Source: an uncultured Clostridia bacterium
GTDB taxonomy: Bacteria; Bacillota; Clostridia; TANB77; CAG-465
Reading direction: 5' to 3'
Assembly: GCA_947627255.1 (NCBI GenBank)
Contig: CANQVI010000006.1
Location: 1 to 47,993 of the forward strand
DNA length: 47,993 nt
Shown: positions 23,781 to 31,394 of the stretch, in pieces
How the letters are laid out: every line of letters begins with the position of its first letter
Numbering within the stretch: the first letter of the stretch is position 1
The notes under the pieces: generated by a model
Seen by the model: the letters and a program-made list of their open reading frames with translations, nothing else
Told to the model about the DNA's origin: nothing
Database searches by the model: none
Made by a program: the position numbers and the translations under genes

Positions 23781-24239
23781 TTAAGAGGCAACTATTGTCC
23801 CTTCTCCAAATTGTTCATAATTTATTTTTCCATTTTTTATACTTAATTTATACTTTTGGCTTTTACTTTCATATCCATATTTATTTCTTGAAATTGTCAC
23901 ATTCAAAATATTAGTTTTAGGAAAAAACTCTATAGATAATGTGTATGGATTATTTGAATTATCCTTTTTATCTTCAAATTTCCTTAAACGTTCAATATTT
24001 TCTTCATCAAATCTTTCTCCTGTTATTATATTTTTTAAAGTATTGTCACTTAAAATTATATTATCATTAATATTCATACTTGAAATAAAATCATTATAAA
24101 TTTCAATTAGAACATCAACTTGATTATCATTACTTAGTAATATATTTTTTTCATTATTTCTTATAAAAAAAATACTAATCAATGCAATAATAACTATAAA
24201 AATTAATAATAATGCTATAAATATAATTCTATTTTTCAT
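23781..24239 (-). CDS. Membrane-anchored hypothetical protein, 152 aa
   Basis: An N-terminal membrane anchor (about residues 5-26, IIFIALLLIFIVIIALISIFF) is followed by a charged extracellular-type domain of about 120 residues. There is no lipobox Cys. The domain mixes helix (VLIEIYNDFISSMNIND) with a beta-rich end (YTLSIEFFPKTNILNVTISR). I do not recognise the family. The ATG has a GGAGTGG site. The gene ends with its own terminator. It may share the strong upstream promoter of the broken metalloprotease if the terminator between them leaks. Confidence 0.7.
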   Translation of the reverse strand: MKNRIIFIALLLIFIVIIALISIFFIRNNEKNILLSNDNQVDVLIEIYNDFISSMNINDNIILSDNTLKNIITGERFDEENIERLRKFEDKKDNSNNPYTLSIEFFPKTNILNVTISRNKYGYESKSQKYKLSIKNGKINYEQFGEGTIVAS

Positions 24240-24293
24240 AAAACCACTCCATATAAAATTATTGTATACTATATTTATATATTAGTCAATATA

Positions 24294-24323
24294 TAAAAAA
24301 GCCAACTCAAATTGAGTTGACCT
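24294..24323 (-). terminator. Terminator after the broken metalloprotease gene
   Basis: CAACTC and GAGTTG, extended by flanking pairs, form a hairpin on the minus strand followed by TTTTTT, directly after the stop at 24330. Confidence 0.75.
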
Positions 24324-24329
24324 TAAATT

Positions 24330-24899
24330 TTAATAAAGTTTATCTAATAGTGCTAAATCTTCTTCTGTTAATGTTGCATTTCCTGTATATGCATAATTAA
24401 ATACATTATTAGTCAAATAAAAATGATCTTCATTTTCAAATCCTAGTGCATGGAAAAGCTCATGCATTAATATAGATTTTAAATAATATTCTCCTGATGA
24501 GGTACCTCCATTATTATATGTTTCATTGGAGTTAAATGTTATTACTGCACTATGTGTATATCCAGATGAAAATACAGTTTAACCTAAATTATTACCAGCT
24601 TGAGAATCCGGATTAAAAGGAGCTTTAGTCACACCTATACAGTTATTAGAAAGTATAATCTGACTTGTAGGTTTTTGACCAGAATACACAAAAAATGTTC
24701 CAAATCTAGTAGAGTTAAAAGATGTTATTGCTTCTTTCAATTGTTCTAATTCCATAGTTGTCAACTTATTATCTGCATACACTGGAATTGGTCTACTTCT
24801 CCATCCATTAGTCATTGCATTTGCACTTCCTGAAAAACTAAAAATAGTAATTATTGTAATCACAACTATAAGTGATAATGATAAAATTTTTTTCTTCAT
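24330..24899 (-). pseudogene. Secreted matrixin-like metalloprotease interrupted by an in-frame TAA
   Basis: The track shows only the first 106 codons (24579-24899). That part has a Sec signal peptide (MKKKILSLSLIVVITIITIF, cleavage after SANA) and a propeptide or N-terminal part. It stops at TAA. The same frame then continues for 82 more codons to a second TAA at 24330. That part contains the zinc-protease motif MHELFHALGFENED (HExxHxxG) and a C-terminal helix (TLTEEDLALLDKLY). So the catalytic half lies entirely behind a single stop codon, with no frameshift. The gene has AAGGAGG, a perfect consensus promoter upstream and a terminator downstream. The usual third ligand of matrixins (His at HExxHxxGxxH) is Asn here, with Asp and His slightly further on. 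Nonsense mutation, sequencing error or readthrough are all possible. Confidence 0.75.
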
Positions 24900-25037
24900 A
24901 GAAAAATCCTCCTTAAAATTATTAAATTTTTTGTAAGTACTATGATGATTATTTAATAGAACCTTTGGTGTAAAAAAATTACTCCCTCCTTTCTAGAATA
25001 TTATTAAACTTCTAGTCCACTCTTTCGTTGTGCTCAT

Positions 25038-25066
25038 ATTATATACATTTTGGAATAATATGTCAA
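25038..25066 (-). promoter_or_regulatory. Perfect consensus promoter for the metalloprotease gene
   Basis: TTGACA (25061-25066), exactly 17 bases, TATAAT (25038-25043) on the minus strand. The transcript leader is about 130 bases long. It contains an extra AAAGGAGG at about 24985-24992 with no start codon at proper distance. Confidence 0.85.
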
Positions 25067-25122
25067 TCTTTTTGCTATTTTTTTGGCTAATTTTAAATTT
25101 TACTATATTTTAAAGTCATAAC

Positions 25123-25157
25123 AAAAAAAGAACCTACTCTTATATAGGTTCTTTAAT
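25123..25157 (-). terminator. Terminator after lexA
   Basis: AAAGAACCTA and TAGGTTCTTT pair perfectly around an 8-base loop, followed by T-run on the minus strand. Confidence 0.85.
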
Positions 25158-25163
25158 CATTTT

Positions 25164-25772
25164 TTATATTTTTCTAAATAGTCCTATTACTTTACCAATA
25201 ATTTGGACATCTCTTACTATAATTGGCTCCATTGTATCATTTTCAGGTTGAAGTCTTACATGGTCTTTTTCTTTATAAAAAGTTTTAACAGTAGCTTCAC
25301 CATCAATCATAGCAACAACAATTTGACCATTTCTAGCAGTTTCTTGTTTAGAAACTATTATATAGTCACCATTATTAATTCCAGCATTAATCATACTTTC
25401 ACCTTGTACTCTTAATATGAAATTATCATTTTGTAGTGCGTCTCTTGAGAAGAAACTTTCACCTATAGCCATATAATCTTCAATGTTTTGAGTTGCTAGA
25501 ATTGGCTCACCTGCTGCTACTTTTCCAACTATTGGAACAGATACAGTAGCTTCATTTCCTACAACTTTTATAGCTCTAGTTTTTAAATCTCCTTTATCTA
25601 TATATCCTTTTTCAGCAAGTCTCCATATGTATTGGTGTGCAGATGAAGTAGATTTAAATCCAAGTGCAGCACAAATCTCCCTTACAGAAGGTGGATAACC
25701 TGTATCTTTAATTTGCTTTTTTATATAATCTAATACTCTTTGCTCTTGTGCATTTAAAGTAATTTCATTCAT
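25164..25772 (-). CDS. lexA: SOS repressor LexA, 202 aa
   Basis: The N-terminal winged helix (QRVLDYIKKQIKDTGYPPSVREICAALGFKSTSSAHQYI) binds SOS boxes. The C-terminal peptidase has the self-cleavage site AAGEP (Ala-Gly bond), the catalytic Ser in QGESMINAGINNGD and the catalytic Lys in GEATVKTFYKE. RecA-stimulated self-cleavage derepresses DNA-damage genes. Two LexA-box-like palindromes flank the -35 and -10 of its own promoter, indicating autorepression. The ribosome binding site is AAAGGAG. Confidence 0.97.
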   Translation of the reverse strand: MNEITLNAQEQRVLDYIKKQIKDTGYPPSVREICAALGFKSTSSAHQYIWRLAEKGYIDKGDLKTRAIKVVGNEATVSVPIVGKVAAGEPILATQNIEDYMAIGESFFSRDALQNDNFILRVQGESMINAGINNGDYIIVSKQETARNGQIVVAMIDGEATVKTFYKEKDHVRLQPENDTMEPIIVRDVQIIGKVIGLFRKI

Positions 25773-25786
25773 ATATTTACTCCTTT

Positions 25787-25800
25787 CAAACTAACGTTTG
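25787..25800. promoter_or_regulatory. LexA box 1 (between -10 and start of lexA)
   Basis: CAAACTAACGTTTG matches the Firmicute LexA site CGAACRNRYGTTYG with one difference (A at position 2). It lies just downstream of the lexA -10 hexamer. Confidence 0.75.
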
Positions 25801-25804
25801 TTAA

Positions 25805-25833
25805 ATTATATCATATTGATTTTTTGTTGTCAA
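25805..25833 (-). promoter_or_regulatory. lexA promoter
   Basis: TTGACA (25828-25833), a 17-base spacer and TATAAT (25805-25810) preceded by TGA on the minus strand. Both hexamers are perfect. LexA boxes overlap the -35 and follow the -10. Confidence 0.85.
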
Positions 25834-25844
25834 ACAAAAGTTCG
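25831..25844. promoter_or_regulatory. LexA box 2 (overlaps lexA -35)
   Basis: CAAACAAAAGTTCG is close to CGAACRNRYGTTYG (differences at positions 2 and 9). It overlaps the TTGACA -35 element by three bases. Confidence 0.6.
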
Positions 25845-25856
25845 ATTTTTTGACAT

Positions 25857-25890
25857 AAAAAAATACATTACTAAAAAAGTAATGTATTTT
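25857..25890 (-). terminator. Terminator after pfkA
   Basis: AAATACATTAC and GTAATGTATTT pair perfectly around a 7-base loop, followed by a T-run on the minus strand. Confidence 0.85.
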
Positions 25891-25896
25891 CTATAT

Positions 25897-26976
25897 CTAT
25901 TCTTCTTGACCGAAGCAAACTCCCATATCTCTTGCTGTCTTACATAAGTCATTTGTTGCCATATCTAATATTCGTGGTATTCTCTCTTTAGGAAATGCCA
26001 TTTTAACAATGTTTCCGCCCTTAATTCCAACTATATATCCTGGCTCACCATGAACTAGTAATTGACAAGCTGCATTTCCAAGTCTTGCTCCAAGTATTAT
26101 ATCTGATGTAGTAGGCTCTCCACCTCTTTGAATATGTCCTAAAATAGTAGCTCTAGTTTCATATCCAGTTAATTGCTCTATTTCTGCTGCTAATTTTTGT
26201 GATACACCACCATATCTTTTTTGCTCAAAACTATCTTTTACAATTTGAGATATAGTTTCTTCTCCACCTTTTTCTTTAGCTGCCTCAGAAACTGCAATAA
26301 TTACATATCTTTTTCCAGAATTCATAATTTCATTAACTTTATCACAAACTACTTTCAAGCTATAGTCTTGCTCTGGTAAAAGTATTATATCAGCACCTGA
26401 TGCAAAACCAGCATAAAGTGTTAAATATCCAGATGTTCTACCCATAAGTTCAACTACCATTACTCTCCTATGAGAATATGCAGTTGTAATTATTTTTCTT
26501 ATTGCATCAACAGCAGCATCTATTGCTGTTTGGAATCCTATTGTAGGCTCAGAAGCAGACATATCATTATCTATAGTCTTTGGAATTCCAACTGTTGGCA
26601 TTCCGTGTTCATAAATTACTCTGGCAGAGTCTAATGTACCATCTCCACCTATTATTACCATACCTTCTACGCCTTGTTTTCTTAATTTTTCAATTCCTTC
26701 ATCTACTCTATCTTCAAATTCTCCAGTTTCTTTATTATAATAATGGAAAGGACATTCTTTATTAGAAGATCCAAGCATTGTTCCACCTTTTGTTTCAATA
26801 CTTCTTACAACATCTGCATTAAGTGGAATATATCTTCCTTCTACAAATCCTATATATCCATCCATAACACCTATCACTTCTATTTGCTGAATACTAGCAG
26901 TCATAACTATAGATTTAATAGCACTATTTAATCCTGCACAGTCTCCTCCAGCTGTCATAATTGCAATTTTTTTCAT
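25897..26976 (-). CDS. pfkA: 6-phosphofructokinase, probably ATP-dependent, 359 aa
   Basis: It phosphorylates fructose 6-phosphate in glycolysis. The N-terminal IAIMTAGGDCAGLNSAI binds the phosphoryl donor. The donor-selecting motif GGDGTLDSA has Gly (residue 113, equivalent to E. coli 104), which favours ATP; PPi enzymes carry Asp there. The catalytic loop IPKTIDNDMSASEPTIGF has Lys at 133 (equivalent to E. coli 124), as in PPi-type and mixed clade enzymes. MGRTSGYL and ILGHIQRGGEPTT are the fructose-6-P and regulatory motifs. It is longer than E. coli PfkA (320 aa). It follows the epimerase fusion by 12 bases in one operon with rsgA. Confidence 0.93.
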   Translation of the reverse strand: MKKIAIMTAGGDCAGLNSAIKSIVMTASIQQIEVIGVMDGYIGFVEGRYIPLNADVVRSIETKGGTMLGSSNKECPFHYYNKETGEFEDRVDEGIEKLRKQGVEGMVIIGGDGTLDSARVIYEHGMPTVGIPKTIDNDMSASEPTIGFQTAIDAAVDAIRKIITTAYSHRRVMVVELMGRTSGYLTLYAGFASGADIILLPEQDYSLKVVCDKVNEIMNSGKRYVIIAVSEAAKEKGGEETISQIVKDSFEQKRYGGVSQKLAAEIEQLTGYETRATILGHIQRGGEPTTSDIILGARLGNAACQLLVHGEPGYIVGIKGGNIVKMAFPKERIPRILDMATNDLCKTARDMGVCFGQEE

Positions 26977-26988
26977 AATAATCTCTCC

Positions 26989-28350
26989 TCACTTTAACAT
27001 ATTCTTTTCTTCAATACACATTTTTTCAGTTGCATATGATTTTAAAATATTAGGTAATTTTTTATAATTATTCTTTTCTATTAGATATTTTAATGTATCT
27101 TTTGGATTAGCTTTATATAATTCTCTTAGTACCCATCCATTTGCTTTTTGAATCAAATGGTATTCATCATAAAAGACATCTTCTAATACTTTCATAACAA
27201 GCTCTTTTCTGTTGCTTTTTGCAAAGTATAGTAATGATACTATGCCTATTCTTTTAATCCAAATATTAGCCGATTTTGTGTATTTTCTTAGCATATTATA
27301 TACTTTTTTATCCGATTCATTCAAATTTAATTTTCCTATACAAATAGGAGCACATGAATCAACTAAATCCCAGTTATTAATATGATTTATATTTTCATCT
27401 ATAAAATTCTTTATTTCATTTTTATTATCACTATTTGCCATATTTACTAATGAAAAAATAGCAAATCTTCTATAATCATGAATATCAGAACTAATAAAGA
27501 AACTTAAAGTATCTAACGAAATTATATTATACCACATTTTTGCTAATTTGCGAAGTCTTGGAATTTTAATTCCAAGTAAAATATCGCCTTTTGCATATCC
27601 ACCATCAACTACTTGTAAAGTCCTAGCCTCAAAATCTAAATTTGCCTCTTTAGGCATTTTCTCTATATTTTCTATTATATTTAATATAGCTATTTTATCT
27701 TTCAAGTTTTCTTTGCTTTTAGTTAAAAAACTTCCTACTACTAAACTATTTGCTCCTGCTCTTATTGGTAGATTAAAAATATTATCATTTATTCCGCCAT
27801 CTACTTGTATTAATACATTTTTATATTTTTCTTTTATTTCTTGTATTTTAGTAGTAGCACTTTCTATATACTTTTGACCACCAAATCCAGGCTCAACAGA
27901 CATTACTAATATTTTATCTATATTTTTAATATATTTTTCTAATACTTTTATATCTGTATTTGGTTTTAAAGATACACCAATTTTTAAATTATTTTCTTTT
28001 TTCTTTTTTAATAAATAATTAAATGCACTATCAAAATTATCTATTTCATAATGAATTGTTATATCTTTACATCCATATTCAATAGCTCTGTCTATATATT
28101 TATCCTCAACAGGCTTTTCAACCATTAAATGTGTATCAATATAAAACCCATACTCTTTTACTAATTTTATTTTTTCAATATCAACTCCTTTATTAGGGAC
28201 AAATTTATTATCCATAACGTCAAAATGAATAGATATATCTAAAATATTTTCTACTTTACTCTTAGATAATTCTTTTTGTATAGCTTTTACATTTTCTAAA
28301 AATTCAGATAAATTATCTACATTTAAAATCGAAATAGATAAATTAGTCAT
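26989..28350 (-). CDS. rpe: Fusion of ribulose-phosphate 3-epimerase and AlkD-like DNA alkylation repeat protein, 453 aa
   Basis: Residues about 1-218 are a TIM-barrel pentose-phosphate 3-epimerase: SISILNVD, the catalytic His/Asp in SIHFDVMDNKFVPN, THLMVEKP, MSVEPGFGGQKYI, IQVDGGIN and GANSLVVGS. Residues about 235-453 are HEAT-like repeats of the AlkD/AlkC family: LGIKIPRLRKLAKMWYN, HDYRRFAIFSLVNMA, the active-site-like NNWDLVDSCAPICIG (Trp and Asp), SANIWIKRIGIVSLLYFA, and LIQKANGWVLRELYK (second Trp). There is no stop or start between them. The rsgA-rpe order is the same as in Bacillus, so the first half is probably the genuine Rpe of the pentose phosphate pathway. The AlkD half would excise alkylated purines. 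Ribosome binding site GGAGG. Confidence 0.9.
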   Translation of the reverse strand: MTNLSISILNVDNLSEFLENVKAIQKELSKSKVENILDISIHFDVMDNKFVPNKGVDIEKIKLVKEYGFYIDTHLMVEKPVEDKYIDRAIEYGCKDITIHYEIDNFDSAFNYLLKKKKENNLKIGVSLKPNTDIKVLEKYIKNIDKILVMSVEPGFGGQKYIESATTKIQEIKEKYKNVLIQVDGGINDNIFNLPIRAGANSLVVGSFLTKSKENLKDKIAILNIIENIEKMPKEANLDFEARTLQVVDGGYAKGDILLGIKIPRLRKLAKMWYNIISLDTLSFFISSDIHDYRRFAIFSLVNMANSDNKNEIKNFIDENINHINNWDLVDSCAPICIGKLNLNESDKKVYNMLRKYTKSANIWIKRIGIVSLLYFAKSNRKELVMKVLEDVFYDEYHLIQKANGWVLRELYKANPKDTLKYLIEKNNYKKLPNILKSYATEKMCIEEKNMLK

Positions 28351-28416
28351 ATATTACCTCCATTTTTTCACATTTAAATATTACTATAATTAAATCAATA
28401 TTTCAAGATGTAAGAA

Positions 28417-28443
28417 ATAAAAAACCGCAAGAGCGGTTTTTTT
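28417..28443. terminator. Terminator between rsgA and the epimerase fusion
   Basis: AAAACCGC and GCGGTTTT pair around a 4-base loop, with A-run and T-run on the two sides. It follows the rsgA stop on the minus strand, so the downstream fusion gene may depend on readthrough or its own promoter. Confidence 0.85.
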
Positions 28444-29347
28444 ACTTATATCTTCTGTCATATTTTTCTTTTAACTTTTCGTATATATATACATATCTTT
28501 CATATCTACCTTTATCTATAACATTTGTATTCACTTTTCTTTTAACATCACAAACACTTTCATCTTCTATAATATGAGCACAATCATCATAATCACATTG
28601 GCATTTTTCAAATTCAGTATAATATTTTCGTAGTTCTTTATGCTCTATATCATATAACTCATAGCTTGAAAAACCAGGTGTATCTAAAATATATGTATTT
28701 TCTCCAATATTATATAAATTTACTGATTTAGTTGTATGTTTTCCTCTTTTGCTTTTTCTACTTATATCTCCAATTTGAACTACATGATGTGAATCTATTA
28801 TTTCCTTTGTAATAGAAGACTTACCAACTCCAGAATTTCCTGAAAACGCAGATGTTTTATTTTTTAGTAATGCTTCTAAATTAGTTATACCTTTTTTCTC
28901 TTTAGCACTAGTAGATACAATAGTATAACCAAGTTTACCATATACATCTAGTATATATTCCATATCATTTTTAACAGATTCATCTTGACTAACTAAATCT
29001 ACTTTATTTATACATATAATAGGTTTAATATTTTTACTTAAACATAACACTATCTGTTTATCTAGTAATATATAATCTGGCTTTGGTGCACCAACAGATA
29101 CAACAATTATCATCTGGTCAATATTACTTACAGGTGGTCTTATTAATGAATTTTTTCTTGTAATAACAGAATTTATCATATAATCATCTAAGACTTTTTC
29201 TACACTAACTATATCGCCTACAAGTACATTATCTTTCTTTTTTAAATTTCCTCTAAGTTTTGCTGTAATTATTTCATCAGTACTTTCTACATTTAATATA
29301 TATATATCTAAATCTATTCTTATTACTCTTGCAATTATTTTTTCCAT
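28442..29347 (-). CDS. rsgA: Small-subunit-dependent GTPase RsgA, 301 aa
   Basis: This circularly permuted GTPase checks 30S subunit maturation. It has an N-terminal OB fold (ARVIRIDLDIYILNVES). The GTPase domain shows the permuted order: IICINKVDLVS (G4), STSAKEKKG (G5), FSGNSGVGKSSIT (G1), KSKRGKHTTKSV (G2), LDTPGFSS (G3). The C-terminal zinc site CQCDYDDCAH with ESVCDVK is present. In Bacillus it lies directly after prkC; here a four-gene operon intervenes. The ribosome binding site is AAGGAG. Confidence 0.96.
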   Translation of the reverse strand: MEKIIARVIRIDLDIYILNVESTDEIITAKLRGNLKKKDNVLVGDIVSVEKVLDDYMINSVITRKNSLIRPPVSNIDQMIIVVSVGAPKPDYILLDKQIVLCLSKNIKPIICINKVDLVSQDESVKNDMEYILDVYGKLGYTIVSTSAKEKKGITNLEALLKNKTSAFSGNSGVGKSSITKEIIDSHHVVQIGDISRKSKRGKHTTKSVNLYNIGENTYILDTPGFSSYELYDIEHKELRKYYTEFEKCQCDYDDCAHIIEDESVCDVKRKVNTNVIDKGRYERYVYIYEKLKEKYDRRYK

Positions 29348-29381
29348 AAATTCTCCTTGATTAATATTTTAACACATTATT

Positions 29382-29416
29382 AAAAAAAAGAGAAGCATTA
29401 AATTTAATGCTTCTAT
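29382..29416 (-). terminator. Terminator after the DUF402 gene
   Basis: AGAAGCATTAAA and TTTAATGCTTCT make a perfect inverted repeat, followed on the minus strand by eight T residues. It ends the operon that starts at 32.6 kb. Confidence 0.85.
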
Positions 29417-29422
29417 ACTATA

Positions 29423-29998
29423 CTATATTTTATTTTTCCTATACTTAAAATAGTCCTCTAAATTTCTATTTACAAATATATTTTTTTCTTGCTTTAATTC
29501 TTCCATAAGTTTATTTGCTTCAGAATATGCAAGATTATATTCTTCTTCATCAATAATACCATTTCTTAATGCTTCTTTTAATTCATCTCTATCGTCTAAT
29601 AATATAAATTTTGATGATTTAGTAGCAGCTTCTTGATAATACACCACGTCTAAATATAAATCATTATAAAAAGGTACATCTTGACCATCTATATTTTCAA
29701 TTTTATTTTCAAGAATTATATCAAAATAATATTCTAGTATTTCTAGTTTATCATTTATGTGTACTCTTACATTATATAGCTTGTCTAAAGGAGTATATTC
29801 TAAAATAGTATAATTTTTATCTAATTTTGTAATCCAATTTCCATTTACAGGTATTATATGTGGCTCACTTACCGCATTTATTTCTTTTAGTGTTATATAT
29901 GCGTTAAGAGTTTCATCTTTGGTTATAGTAACATTCATATCTGTAACTTCTCTTACTTGTCTTTTTCTTACATCTACCCATTTGTTTAATTCTTTCAT
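29423..29998 (-). CDS. DUF402-domain protein, 191 aa
   Basis: The central and C-terminal parts match the DUF402/FomD-like fold: VRVHINDKLEILEYYFDI, PFYNDLYLDVVYYQ with clustered acidic residues, and FILLDDRDELKEALRNGIIDEEEY. Characterised relatives hydrolyse nucleoside phosphates or nucleotidyl conjugates using metal ions held by acidic and Tyr residues. The substrate here is unknown. There is no signal or membrane segment. It lies 17 bases after a guanylate-kinase-like gene in the same operon, so a role in nucleotide metabolism is plausible. Ribosome binding site AAAGGAGAG. Confidence 0.78.
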   Translation of the reverse strand: MKELNKWVDVRKRQVREVTDMNVTITKDETLNAYITLKEINAVSEPHIIPVNGNWITKLDKNYTILEYTPLDKLYNVRVHINDKLEILEYYFDIILENKIENIDGQDVPFYNDLYLDVVYYQEAATKSSKFILLDDRDELKEALRNGIIDEEEYNLAYSEANKLMEELKQEKNIFVNRNLEDYFKYRKNKI

Positions 29999-30015
29999 TG
30001 TATACTCTCCTTTTT

Positions 30016-30697
30016 CTAAATATTTGGTTCTTCAGGATATGATAAATCTACTGGATAAAAATTATTTATAAAATCGATATTTGCTTTATTATGAAAATTT
30101 CTAGAATATAAAAATTTCATTGTTTCCATATCTATCTCATCTAAATTTTCTCCATGTTCTTTTATAACATGCATAATTCTTTCTATTTGACTTACAGCTA
30201 CATTAATATCATCATTAATAACTAGCCAATCACAAACTTGTGAAGCTGATGCTATTTGTACTTTGCTCCTATTTATTCTACTAGCATCTCTATACTCCAT
30301 TTGAGCTATTAGCCTTTCACAATTTGGAGGAATTATGTATACAAAAATAGCATTTTTATATTTTTTCTTAAATTCTAATGCTCCTTTTGCACCCATATCC
30401 ATAATTAAAAACTTACCTTTGTTTTCTTCACTTTGCATATCAATTATAGGAGCACCGATACAAGAACCCGTCAACAACAGACTTTGCCATTAATGAGCCC
30501 TTTCTATCTAATTTTTCGTACTCCTCTTTAGTTATAAAATGATATTGTTCATTATCTCTTTCATTTGGCCTTTTAGGTCTAGTAGTATATGTAGATATCC
30601 TTTTATACGTATTAGTATCTTTAGCTAATAATTCATTTATTATTGTACCTTTTCCACCACCACTAGGGCCAGATATAACAACTAATAAATTATTCAT
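30016..30697 (-). pseudogene. Guanylate-kinase-like gene broken by a one-base frameshift (about 226 codons)
   Basis: Two overlapping track ORFs (30440-30697 and 30016-30477) are the halves of one protein. The first has the P-loop SGPSGGGKGTI and the GMP-binding TYTTRPKRPNERDNEQYHF. The second has IMDMGAKGALEFKKKYKNAIFVYIIPP and a lid-like stretch. Joining them needs one base fewer, most simply GG for GGG in GACGGGTTC at about 30463-30470, giving VVDGSCIGAP. It is divergent: the usual NYYGT reads SCIGA and the DIDxQGA motif reads MDMGAKGA. It may therefore not be a functional guanylate kinase, and a standard gmk would be expected elsewhere. The first half has its own GGAGAG site. Decay or a sequence error are both possible. 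Confidence 0.8.
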
Positions 30698-30710
30698 TTT
30701 TCTCTCCTAT

Positions 30711-31382
30711 CTATTTTCTTATTAATAGAAAATAATGCCAATAGCTATTAAAAGAACCATCTTCTTTTTGTTTAAATTCTTGATTATGATAAAGAAGTTC
30801 TATTTTAAATTTTTTAAATAACTCTGGTATTATATTCATATCTGCGTAAAAATGCTGAACACCTTTTTCCGGTCCATCATCCATTCTAATTTTTGTGTTT
30901 TCATCTAAAACAGGATTTTTTGGATCTTTATATGTACTAGCATTTTTAGAGCCTAATGTTAAAAAACATTCTCCATCTTTTTTTAGCAAGTCATATATTC
31001 TGTCTAAAATACATTTTATTCCATCAGTATCAGTATGTGAAATAACATTTCTACATAGTATGCAATCAAATGATTCATCTTCATATGGTAATTCCATCAT
31101 GTCAGTATTTAGAAAATCAATAGATAAATTTTCTTCTTGAGCCCATTTTTTAGCATAGTCTACTGCATCTTTAGATATATCTATAGCTTTAGTATTAAAA
31201 CCTGCTTTACTAAATTGTATAGTATGTCTACCAAGCCCACATCCTATATCTAAAAATTCTTTTTTACCTTGCCTTTTCCATCTATTTAATAAATAATATG
31301 ACTCCATAGATGGTTCTAGCCATATTTCTTTTTTAGTTTCATCATTTAGCATTTTCCAATTCCAACCTTTTGATTTTACCAT
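30711..31382 (-). CDS. Class I SAM-dependent methyltransferase, 223 aa
   Basis: This is a Rossmann-fold methyltransferase of the Methyltransf_11/25 type. It has motif I FLDIGCGLGRHTIQF (about residues 38-52), the acidic ribose-binding end TKAIDISKDAVDYAK, motif II LNTDMMELPYEDESFDCI, and motif III CILDRIYDLLKKDGECFLTL. The N-terminus (KGWNWKMLNDETKKEIWLEPS) and C-terminus (NSYWHYFLLIRK) are not diagnostic, so the substrate is unknown. It sits between a radical SAM gene and the guanylate-kinase-like gene, with short gaps and a GGAGG site, in one operon. Confidence 0.85.
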   Translation of the reverse strand: MVKSKGWNWKMLNDETKKEIWLEPSMESYYLLNRWKRQGKKEFLDIGCGLGRHTIQFSKAGFNTKAIDISKDAVDYAKKWAQEENLSIDFLNTDMMELPYEDESFDCILCRNVISHTDTDGIKCILDRIYDLLKKDGECFLTLGSKNASTYKDPKNPVLDENTKIRMDDGPEKGVQHFYADMNIIPELFKKFKIELLYHNQEFKQKEDGSFNSYWHYFLLIRK

Positions 31383-31394
31383 AAATATTCCTCC

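Noticed and set aside
24960-25000. Possible small ORF behind an AAAGGAGG in the metalloprotease leader
   Set aside because: No ATG, GTG or TTG lies at a usable distance, and the frame after it has stops at once.
26580-26931. Two plus-strand ORFs of 61 and 62 aa within pfkA
   Set aside because: Opposite-strand shadows of a clear phosphofructokinase gene.
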